Positions 1 through 9,300 of a stretch of DNA of 23,828 nt are shown one piece after another. Position 1 is the stretch's first letter. Every line of letters begins with the position of its first letter. The notes under the pieces are model-generated. The model was not told the origin of the DNA, did no database searches, and saw only the letters and a list, made by a program, of their open reading frames with translations. The position numbers and the translations under genes were made by a program. This DNA comes from Parachlorella kessleri (Eukaryota > Chlorophyta > Trebouxiophyceae > Chlorellales > Chlorellaceae): the NCBI GenBank assembly GCA_001598975.1, contig BBXU01003291.1:1-23828 (forward strand). The letters run 5' to 3'.

Positions 1-3000
1 CAGGAACTCCATGCCGTCACAATTGTCATAGATGAGGGAGGCGGCCTCCACGGTGGAAAACTCGGCCACAGCGTAGTACCAGCGCAGCTTCGACCGCTCA
101 TACAGCAGCAGCCGCTGCTGGTCCACCTCGCCGTCGTCATCTTCGTCAGCGGATGAGTCGTCCTCAGAGCTGGGGTGGTTATCGTCAGCGCCGTCATCGT
201 CGGCTGAGTCGCTGTCGCCGTCAGCAGAGGAGTCATCGCCGCTCGTGTCCAGGCTGGCAGCAGCGCTGCTGCCAGGGTCAGCAGGCCCAGCGTCGCTGCC
301 CGGCGCCTCCACATCCTCCCCACCACCTGAAAACACAGCATCAACCTAGGCGTGCAGGCGTCAGAATGGGGGCCGGCAGGGTACGAATCGCTTCCCACAC
401 CCGTGCGGCAGACACGCCCAGGCAGGTCGCGCCCTTGGCCGCCGCCGCTGACACAACAAACCCTCGCTTGCACAGCATGCAAAGCAGCTTGTGGTGCCAT
501 AACAGACTCACAAGCATGCCTAGCCCTCACAACAAACGCTAGCCTCGCTCCTTACTGTCCAAACCCAGGCCCCCCTGCGGCTGTTGCCGCCGCCGCCCCC
601 TGCTCCCTGCTGCTTCTCCTGCTGCTGCGGCTGCCGGCACCTTGAGAGCTTCAGACCCCTCCGCGGCTGCCTGCTTGGCTTTCCAAATGCCCTGCACGCA
701 AGCAAAATAGGCATGTTCCGGCCCGTCCACTCGACAGCTTTGCAGCAAGAAAGCGCAGTGCTGCCAAGCACGGCCTACGCACTGGCAGGTGCACATGGGC
801 GAGGCCGCCAAGTGCAGCAGCGGACAACGTCTATGTCAAAGCAGGGACCCCTGTCAACCCCTGAGTCACGGCTGCTCCGCGGCAATGCAGGTCCACAATG
901 AGGAACCCCAAGCCTTCACCTGCAGCACTGTGGCAAGCGTATGCCATGTGCGGTGGTGGCAGGTAGGCGTGGTGGATGTGGTGGAGGGAATGGGTGGGTG
1001 GGGGTTTTCCCCTCAAGCCCCGTGGCCTTACCACCGGCTGGCAACCGCAAGAGCTCGACGCACGCAGCCTGGTCCCACCTGGGGCCCCGCGGTCGCCTCC
1101 TCTGCCATGCGCTGCAGGCCGTAGTCCGAGGGGTAGACCGTGACGCGCTCCAGGCGCCCGCCCTTGGGCAGGAAGGAGCGCAGCACAGCCAGGATGTCGA
1201 CCGCGCGGATGTGGGCCCAGTCCAGGTCGACGACTGCCAGGCGGCGGGTGGCCTCCGAGAGAGGAACCTGCGGTGGGGACAGGCGCGGTGGGGACACGTT
1301 TGGAGGGTCATCGGCCCGATTGACGAGGGCATGGGCGGGAGGGAGGGGGGTGTTGCAGGGACCCGGACCCAAGGGGCAGCCAGCGGTGGTTGCTGCGGTT
1401 GCAGGAACTGTATGTAGTGTGGGGAGGGCAGCCCCGGGGTTCAGGGCGCGGGCAGGCGGGGGGGGGGCATAGTACATCCTGGCATAGTACATGGGCATGC
1501 TGCAGGGCTTTGCCAGCCCAGCTCCACTCCTCCAGGGCCATGGTGTTGCAGCGCTTCAGCCTTGCAGTGCATCGGCTTGCCAGCAGGCTGGTGCTGCCAC
1601 TCCAGACACCCAGACTTCTGCCAGAGGCTAAAGGTGGCACCAGCTCTTACTACACTAACCACGCACTGACTCAGCTCTTCCCTGCTCGCCTGCCTGCACC
1701 GCCACGCGCCCCCCCAAGCCTCTCCCCTATGCCCACCCGCACTCACTATGCCACGCGTCACACCCCCAGGGCCCCCCGCCTTGCCTGCTCGTCCGGGTTG
1801 GCTGCCAAAGCCCCCACGCCCCACTCCCGCTTCAGCGCCTCCACATCCTCCCCGTCCTCTTCCTCTGACTCCTCCTCGTCACTGCTGCCCAGCCGCCCGT
1901 CGCCTTGTTCATCATCAGAGGATGATGCCAGCTCACGCGCGCCTTCCTCCTCCTCCTCACTGCTTGTCTCCGGGCCTGCCATGCCCCTGCACCAAAGAGC
2001 TTGGACGCCAAGGGTCAAGCACTCTGCCTACAACGCTGTTGCTGCTTCCACTCCTGTTATCGGCCATCGCGCACCATGCCTCGGCCATGCCCCATAATAA
2101 TAAGTTGCTTGCGCAAGGACGTGGCCGCCCCAAGCCACATGTCTGCCGGACGATAGGCCGCAGCAGGTGCAAGGTGTGCCTCGGCTCAAAGCACAACATA
2201 ATCCCGCCCCTAGCCGCCGTCTTCCAAGACCCCTTGCTTCCACCACCACAGCTATAAAGCGACTTCAGCAAGCCCGTATGGGCAATCAGCAGCCTTGCAG
2301 CCCCGCCATAGGGATTCACAAAGGAAAGACCAGCAGAGGAGGCACTCGCCTCATGCGTGCCCAGCGCTCGGCAGCCTCGTCCAACTCCTCCTCCTCTTCT
2401 TCCCCTTCACTGCTGCTGCTGCCGCTGCCGCCAGCCTCCCTCCTGCCACTTTGTTCGGCCTCTTCCTCCTCCCGTCCCTGACTCCCCGCCGGCTGCTTGC
2501 TCCCCTGGCGTGCCTTGCCGGCAGCTGCAGCCGCAGCCGCAGCAGTACTGGCAAAGCCGCGTGCGGCCCGCCGTCGGGCGACAGGCTCTGGCTCTGCTGC
2601 TGCTCCGGCCCCGGTAGCCTGCTGCCCACGCTCCTGCTCCTCATTTCCTCGGCCCAGAAGCTTGCCGGCTACCCGCTCAGACTCCCCTCCATCGTCCGCA
2701 CCAGCGCTCAGCGGCGCTGCCTGCTGTGCTGCCTGCTGTGCCTGCTTCGCTTCCTCCTCGTGCTCGTCCCGCAGCCGGTAGTACCGCCGCATGTTCTCAT
2801 TCTTCTTCCCGCCCCACGTCTGCATGCTTTGCAGCAGCAGCAGCAGCGATGTGTAAGGGGTTTGATGCCCTGAAGCGGAGCATGTAGCTGTAAGCCAGCA
2901 GCAGCGGTTTCACATCCTGTGGCTTGCCACCAGGCAACCCACTGCCCCTTCGTGACAGCACTCCTCTGGCTGCAGCCACGTATCTGTGGATTCTGCTTTC

Positions 3001-3436
3001 TCTCCCTTTATCTCCATGTACAATGGCAGCCTAGCGGCAGACACCCAGCAAGCAAAGAACACACCTTACGCCCGCGCTTGTCCACCACACTCTTCACTTG
3101 AAAGCTTGGGTCCTTGAACATCCCTGCGACACCGTAAGTTCCTGCTTGCCACGCCACTCTAACAGTGGCAAACACAACTGCGAGACCAGAGACGCCGCGA
3201 AACATCCCCGCGCCAGTCCAGTGAACTCTTGGCTAGTTTCCAAGGGACTTTTACAAGTCTGGACACCACGCACCTGAGAAGCGCTCGTCGATCTCCACCT
3301 TGGCTTTAGCCTTCGGAAACCTCTGGAACCGAGGGTCATGGTGAACGGCTGCGAAACGGCTGTCTGTCACAAGCTTGCCCTGCTGCTGCTTGGCAGGCAT
3401 GGAGGCAGGTCCTCCTTGCTTGCCCTGCTTAGCCAT
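1..3436 (-). CDS. ESF1: ESF1-like nucleolar pre-rRNA processing protein, C-terminus outside window
   Basis: ESF1 acts in the nucleolus in 18S rRNA maturation and small-subunit assembly (family knowledge). Exons on the minus strand: 3274-3436, 3065-3123, 2350-2819, 1764-1986 (or ending at 1785), 1079-1267, 556-691, and 1-326 running off the edge. All junctions keep frame, giving about 520 residues. Recognisable blocks in order are the N-terminal DSRFAAVHHDPRF and ERFSGMFKDPSF...VDKRGRK; a charged Ala/Glu-rich segment; RGMAGPETSSEEEEEG followed by an acidic stretch; and the core ATRRLAVVDLDWAHIRAVDI with LPKGG and VTVYPSDYGLQRM. An acidic linker then precedes LRWYYAVAEF and IYDNCDGMEF. The start at 3436 is the first ATG before the conserved block. 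The intron between exons 3 and 4 needs a GC donor (AG|GCGAGT). Exon 4 can end at a GT donor (1764) or a GC donor (1785), both in frame. The C-terminal third of the family length lies left of the window. Confidence 0.9.
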
Positions 3437-3766
3437 ACCTAACGTGGTTTAATAGTCTAAGAGTATCAACTGAGGCAGCACGAAAAACGTACACCTGACA
3501 GCGCTAGCAACAGCTACGCCTGCATGCAGTTTACATGCATGCAAGAATGGCTTGCCTTCAAACACGTTGTGCCGCACCACACATCAGCCTGTGCTTCTTT
3601 GTGAAAAGAGTGAAATAACAAACAAGAGTAAGGAGACCCTGCCCCCACGCTGGCACTACTAACCCATTGCATAATCATAAGAGCCTAGCAGTCCAATGTG
3701 ATTCTTTGGGTTGGAGATAGGGGAGAGATAAGATCGCCCAGCTTGCAGCAGCACTGGTTGCACAGC
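3437..3766. promoter_or_regulatory. Divergent promoter region between ESF1 and AANAT
   Basis: These 330 bases separate two start codons that face away from each other, so they must hold both 5' UTRs and both promoters. I see no clear TATA box. The segment has a TGCATG-rich patch (GCCTGCATGCAGTTTACATG near 3518-3537) and is AT-richer than the flanking exons. An in-frame upstream ATG for the acetyltransferase lies at 3698, so the usable promoter may be shorter. Bidirectional promoter use is an inference from layout only. Confidence 0.4.
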
Positions 3767-5689
3767 ATGTCTGCCTCATACGAGTCAGCGGCACTGTTCT
3801 TCCGTCCAGTGCAAGCAGCGGACCTGGAACGAATTGCAGAACTTGAGGTGCAGTCTTGGGTGCAGTACGTCCCGGCCTTCAGTGGGTGGTCAAACCTTAC
3901 GCCGCCAAAATAATCCCATCCCTGCCTGCCGTCAGGCGTCAAGCTATCCTCCAGACGAAGCTGCAAGCAGAGACAGGCTGAAGTTCAGAATAGAGAAAGG
4001 TCTGCCAGCTTGAAAAAAAGCAGTAACACAACCTTGGTGTGAGTCTTCAGAACCGTGTGGATCTTAACGCCCAGCCTGTTGTTGTGCAGCACCAGGACTC
4101 TTTTTAGTCGCTGTGCAGCCCACCAGCACTGCTAGCACTACCGGCACAGGTAGTGACATCATTGTGGGGTGAGTGTGGTAATGCAACGTTTGTCTTGGGC
4201 ACTGGCCAAGCCTGCCTTGCCTTCTCGCCAGCTTGGCTCTGTTGCAGCAGTCCTCACCCTCTTGCACAAGCAGAGTCATGTGTCTGCAAACAAAACAAGC
4301 CCCTTCTGGACAACTGTGTTGCCATGTGCTTGTAGATATGTCTGTGGGACATTGACTTCTGCTAGCCAGCTCACTCTTGAGTCTATGGGAGAACATGACC
4401 CTGAGGGAGGCAAGTAAACACCGGTTCACTGGCATTGGCATCCTTCCCTCCGACCCCTGCAAATGCAGCCAGTCAGCGCGTAGCACTGATGCGTACAATG
4501 TAAGTGGGTGTGTTTTACATCTCCCTGCCCGCAGGTATGCTGTGTATACACTCTGTGTGCGTGGCGGAGTCGGCCCGCCGCCAGAAGATTGCTAGCAGGT
4601 GTGACCCCTGCCAGGTTGCTAAATGGGATTACCAGTAGGTTGGTTTCGCGTGTGTGTGTGTCCATGTGACAAAGACAGTCGCTCTGTCTCCTACTGTACC
4701 GCCCTTAAAGATTCGCATGTGACGAGTTAATAAATTCAGTTCAAGGCTCGCGAATTTAATGTGTTAAGAAGGCCTCTGGCCTCGTGAACTTTAGGTGCAC
4801 CAGGTCACTGCCTGTGGTGGCATGTCACAGCACCAATGGCTGTTTTCACTGCCATCTCGCGAAAGTTTGAGGGCATCAGGAGTTGTGGCACAGCTTAGCA
4901 TGCGAACTTTTGGTAGTCCGAGAAATAGTTAGGCCCTCTCGCGAATATATAGGGGCGCGAAATATATAGGGGCGGTACAGTAGCAAGTTTGGGCCCCACA
5001 GACGCATCATGTCTGACCCTCGTGGTGACAGTTGCTGAGGCACAGATGCTAAGCTTTACATTTGCACGCCGATAGCATAGGTGATCGATAGGGCTTGGGC
5101 TGTCACCTACAACCTTGCTATCAACTTGATCCCATAGTGACAGTATCTGCTTCTGCCCTTCCGCACACGCCTTGTGCGCTGACCCTGTGCAGGATGCTGA
5201 GGGCGTATGTCTTGTATGTACAAGGAATCACCCCAACTTTGACCTGTGCTCGACTCATTTGTAAGCAGAACCTGGTAGGTACTTGCGCTAGCGCACAAAC
5301 GCGCTGTGCCCTGCACTGCAGCTTGCGATACTTTGGGGATCCTTGCGTGGAGCCTCGACCTATACCCACCAGTGGTCTACAGAGGAGATCCAATATGTGA
5401 GCTGTCATCCTGGCACCACCGGCCGCATGCATAATGTCTTTAGTTGATGATCTCAAAGACCTTGGCTTTTTGTTGGGCCCACTTGGGGTATTCACGGCAG
5501 CATGGTCAGGTGGCGGTACGCTGTTGGACTAGACTAGACTCAAAAACCATAGGACTGGGCTGCTCACTGTACATGCAGGTGCCTCTGTATGCTTCGACCG
5601 GCTTTCTAGAGGTTGGTCCTTCTCCTGTTGTCCACGGTCAAGACCCGTGGACTGAGATGGAGCTTGCCATTCCGACAGCTTACTGTTAG
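3767..5689 (+). CDS. Arylalkylamine/serotonin N-acetyltransferase-like GNAT protein (AANAT family)
   Basis: The protein is predicted to move acetyl from acetyl-CoA to an arylalkylamine or polyamine. Exons: 3767-3847, 3936-3999, 4096-4168, 4336-4409, 4535-4598, 5193-5274, 5579-5689. They sum to 549 nt, closing exactly as 182 aa plus stop. Visible family blocks are FRPVQAADLERIAELE (about 12-27), YPPDEAASRDRLKFR, LFLVAVQ, GYVCGTLTSASQLTLESM (about 73-90), HDPEGGMLCIHSVCVAESAR, ASRMLRAYV, ARLICKQNLVPLYASTGF and VGPSPVVHG. His103 and Tyr150 align with the vertebrate AANAT catalytic His122 and Tyr168. The acetyl-CoA loop reads RRQKIA rather than R-x-x-G-x-G/A. Intron 4 is GC-AG (AG|GCAAGT), and the frame only closes if this donor is used. 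An in-frame ATG at 3698 would add 23 residues; I preferred 3767 because the GNAT fold starts right after it. Substrate cannot be read from sequence; a polyamine acetyltransferase related to yeast Paa1 is an alternative. Confidence 0.88.
4691..4983. mobile_element. MITE-like element with 14-bp terminal inverted repeats in AANAT intron 5
   Basis: The element begins CTACTGTACCGCCC (4691-4704) and ends with the exact reverse complement (4970-4983), 293 bp in all. It is AT-richer than its surroundings, encodes no protein, and carries several GCGAA motifs near both ends. At its right end the motif GCGAATATATAGGGGC is almost immediately repeated (about 4941-4972). It sits inside the unusually long fifth intron of the acetyltransferase, which explains that intron's length. 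I see no convincing target-site duplication, so the family (Mutator-, hAT- or other type) is undecided. Confidence 0.65.
5461..5540 (+). repeat. Dispersed 80-bp repeat, copy A
   Basis: This segment in the last AANAT intron aligns without gaps to 8211-8290 in a mutase intron. Bases 5492-5522 are identical to 8242-8272 (31 bp). Both copies end in AGACTAGACT-type motifs. No coding frame is shared with any exon, so this is a non-coding interspersed repeat, probably a fragment of a small transposon. Confidence 0.75.
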
Positions 5690-5917
5690 TCTTACCATGG
5701 GCAACATACAGACGGCTTAGCAGTCGCAGGACGGTCCGTCCAAACCCGTGCACACGGCATTCGAATCCTAGATTGGGATTTTAGCTCTTCTGTTTGTCTC
5801 ACTAGGGATATGAGCTGGGTGTGACATGGTAAGTTTCGAAGATGCGATATTGTGATATTGGGTCAGTCACCAGAAGGACCGACACGATTCCAGCAGGGGG
5901 CAAGGTCCGACAGTCAG

Positions 5918-5922
5918 TGTAA
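5918..5922 (+). terminator. TGTAA poly(A) signal candidate for AANAT
   Basis: TGTAA is the usual polyadenylation signal of green algae. This one lies about 230 bases past the AANAT stop and is the first good candidate in the sense strand. Confidence 0.5.
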
Positions 5923-6008
5923 GAGCATGCATGTCATATGACTACTCCTGAGCCTGAACGCAAGACTCAGGCGCATTCTGCATCAAGCCATGTCAGTACA
6001 GTTCACTT

Positions 6009-6048
6009 CTCACTCCTTGTTCGCACTACCTGCCGCCCTCACTAATAA
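6009..6048 (-). repeat. Dispersed repeat family 2, reverse copy
   Basis: On the minus strand this reads TTATTAG followed by GGCAGGTAGTGCGAACA, matching 19804-19851 closely and 19548-19592 more loosely. It lies upstream of the mutase start. Confidence 0.6.
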
Positions 6049-6396
6049 CTGAATGCAGCCGCTGGGCGGCCTCAGGGCCTGTCAGTGCCGTTTGCCTCCC
6101 GACTCCCCGTTCACACGATTTGCCACCATGACTGAATAGCACTTACCTTGCAGCAGGGATTCTGGCTCAGTGGAGGCGTTCAGTAGCACGGTTTTCACTG
6201 GTGCCACCGGTACTCCTTTGAACGTCGATGCCGCGGCATTGTGCTGTGCGTGCTGCGCATTAGAAGCTGTACAAGGGGGGAGAACATGCAACCGGTTGAA
6301 GCAACTCTGGGATTGGACTTGACTGTCTGTGCTGGGTTGCGCAGCTGTGACGCAGCCACTTTTGCTCCAGCACTGCAGTAGGTCACACTGTCCATC

Positions 6397-9300
6397 ATGC
6401 CTTCCCAACAAACCCCGCTCCACGACCAGTAAGTGCTGTTAACTGTCCGTGGAGTTGTGCTTTCAATTAACTCGCTCACAGCCGGACCCAGAGGCCGGCC
6501 GACTTTGAATAATATTGGACGCGGCGCTACACCTACCAATTGTGCTTCTTTGTTTTCAGGCTTGATATCGTGATCCCCACAATCAGAAGCCTAGACTTCC
6601 TGGAGCAGTGGTAAGCCGTCGCCCGCCTGTCAGACCAGCGGTTGTTGCATGACAGCAGACAGGCACTTGCCCACACTGGCAACAGCAACGAGGGAAGCAG
6701 TGTCACTTGCCATGTTGCGTTGCAGGCGGCCCTTCTTCCAGCCATACCATATCATTGTGGTGCAAGATGGCGACCCAAACAGGAAGGTGGGGGTCCCTGA
6801 AGGTGAGCCCAGCGAGACTGCTGGCCCAAGGAGAAAGGCGCTCCACCCTGGTCTGCCTATGTTAGGACTGTTTTTGCAGCAGCCTAGCTCATGCAGCGTC
6901 TATCAGCCACTCCAGCGACAGCTTCAGTATGTGCAACGATACAGGATTCAAACACTGTAGCTGCGTGACTATGGCGCGGTCTTGTACAGAGCAGAGCAGG
7001 CAAGGAAGCAGGGAGGATACACTGAAGCCACCCACAGGTGACGGCCGCGGAATGCCAGGTATACAGCAGCAAGGTGCCTTGCCGTGTGCTGTGCAGGCTT
7101 TGACTATGAGCTGTACAACCGCAACGACATTGAGCGCATCCTGGGCGACAAGGCCTGGTGCATCTCGTTCAAGGACAGCGCCTGCCGGTGAGGAGAGGGG
7201 AGGGTGGCGGGGTGGGGCCTGGGCAGGCTGGACGGCCGGCTGGCTGGGGGAGCATCGCCACTTGCGGCTGGGGCAGCTTTGAGGCTGCTTGTAAAGTGGT
7301 CCTTATCAACCTTGCCAAACTTGGGAGGCTGCAACAAGAAGTACAGCAGCAAGCAGCTCAGGCAGTGCTGGCTCCCCTCCTCACATGATTGGCAGGCGGG
7401 GCCGCCAGCTGGCGCTCACTCTGGCACAGCCAGCAGGGCTTCTCCATGTTTGCTCTCCATGGTCCTATCGTTGTGCATGTGTGGCACAAATTTTGTACAC
7501 CGCATTGATGGGGATAAACTCCTTCCCCCAATTGAGCAAAGCGTGCAGGGAGGGCCAGCCCTACTTGCCGGCTGCTCGTCTGTGGCGACCGCCGCCGCAC
7601 TGAAGGCAGCCGTGCTGTGCTTGCTTGCCCGGGCGCAGGTGTTTTGGGTACATGATCAGCAAGAAGAAGTACATCTACACGATTGACGACGACTGCTTTG
7701 TGGCCAAGACCCCAAGCGGCGAGGACATCAACGCGCTGGAGCAGCACATCAGGTGGGTGGGGGTTGGGTGGGGTTGGGGTGTGTGTGTGTGGGGGGGGGG
7801 GGTGTTTCTATCTGCACCAGAGCAGCACATCAGGTTGGTTAAGAGGGAGGTCTTTGCTGGGATCCTGTCTGCACACATCTGCCACGGTTGTATTAAGTGC
7901 TTTGGAGCCCCTGCCAACGTCCAAGGCCGGGGCAGCTCCGTCTCATTTAGCACTCATGCTATAATCCTGCTGGGTGTGCCCCTGGTGGCTGTATGCTGTC
8001 ATTGTCAAGGGGGGCAGGCAGTGCGAACAGAGAGGAGTGCGGGGCGATTTGGACTTACAGGGCTGGATGCAGTGCTGCTCTGTGCCTTGCCTGGGTTGCG
8101 GAGCCAGTGGTCTGTCTCCAGTCAAGCGACACTGGACGGGGCTAGGCATGGGACAGTGCATGCCATTAAGGATTGGTGGTTGGACCTGGTGGTTGGTGTG
8201 CATAGTACATCCTGGCTTTTTGTTGGCCCTCCTTGGGGGACTCACGGCAGCATGGTCAGGTGGCGGTACGCTATCAGACTAGACTACTACTAGGCAAATG
8301 AGGCTGGTGACCGTGGAGGTGCCCCTGCAGGAACCTGCTGACGCCCTCCACCCCTGACTTCTTCAACACCCTGTACGACCCGTATGCGGAGGGCTCCGAC
8401 TTTGTGCGCGGCTACCCGTTCAGGTGGGGACGATAAGACAAGGGGGGGGATGGGAGGGGGGGGGGGGCATGCCATGAGGGCGGACGACGGTGGTTAGTTT
8501 CTCACGCGGCGCCCCTGCCTGCAGGTATGCCTCTCAGGGACGGGAGGAGGATGTGAGGTCTGTAGGTGGCTGAAGGAGTATGCTTGTGCGAGGTACCCCT
8601 TTAGTCCGGGCGTGCAGTTGATGGTGAATGTGACCTGCTTCTGGCACCACACCTGGGCGCCAGGACACGCCATGGCGAAACGCTCTCAGCTGCCGAGCCA
8701 TCTGAGCCCTGCCGCCGCCTGCCATCTGCAACTTATCTCCCTTGTGGGCTGCAGCATGCGGGAGGGGCGGCCCACGGCCGTGTCCCACGGGCTGTGGCTC
8801 AACATCCCCGACTATGACGCGCCCACCCAGATGGTCAAGCCCCGGGAGCGCAACACGCGCTACGTGACTGCCGTGATGACCATACCCAAGGTAGGGGGGG
8901 GGGGGGCGCTCCTTTGCCTGCTCCTGGTTGTGCTGTGCCCGCTGGGCCAGGTCTCGGGACTAGGCTGGCCCTTGCTGTCGCTACTTATGGATTTTGCTGG
9001 CCACTGCGTTGGAAGAGGGAAGCTGCGTGGAGTGGTCCTTGCACTTTGTAGGCCCTGGTGGCCCCTCCTGCCACCGCCCTGCTTCTCGCTCGACCCCACA
9101 TGCGCTCGGCTCGCTCTTACTTCCAGGGCCTGACATGCTTTGTGTACAGCTCAACTTCCTAGGCTCGCTGCCTCTGGATTCCCCCCCACCCCCACCCCCC
9201 ACCCACCCCACCCCCCACCCCCCACACACCCACCGCTGCCAAACCCTAGTCGTTCCCGGCACCTTCTTCTCCAACCCCATGGAGAGCTGTTGTTGCACTT

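Larger units (their letters stand above)
5690..6396. other. Intergenic: AANAT 3' UTR and mutase promoter, with a repeat copy
   Basis: This holds the AANAT 3' end (TGTAA at 5918-5922) and the upstream region of the mutase gene. A reverse-oriented copy of the repeat also found at 19548-19592 and 19804-19851 lies at about 6009-6048, with a degenerate second copy at about 6100-6140 (CCCCGTTCACACGATTTGCC). I see no further gene. Confidence 0.6.

Noticed and set aside
1390..2097. A 235-codon plus-strand open frame
   Set aside because: It lies antisense to ESF1 exon 4 and the adjoining introns and encodes low-complexity Ser/Pro-rich sequence. The minus strand has clear ESF1 motifs.
4643..4664. GT-rich simple repeat in AANAT intron 5
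   Set aside because: Short microsatellite, ordinary in algal introns.
7625..8293. A 222-codon open frame on the plus strand
   Set aside because: Only its first part is exon 5 of the mutase. The rest is intron that happens to lack stops and ends in a dispersed repeat. I kept only the in-frame alternative donor as a finding.
9181..9230. C-rich tract in mutase intron 7
   Set aside because: Long C and G runs recur in many introns here and are better seen as ordinary simple sequence.
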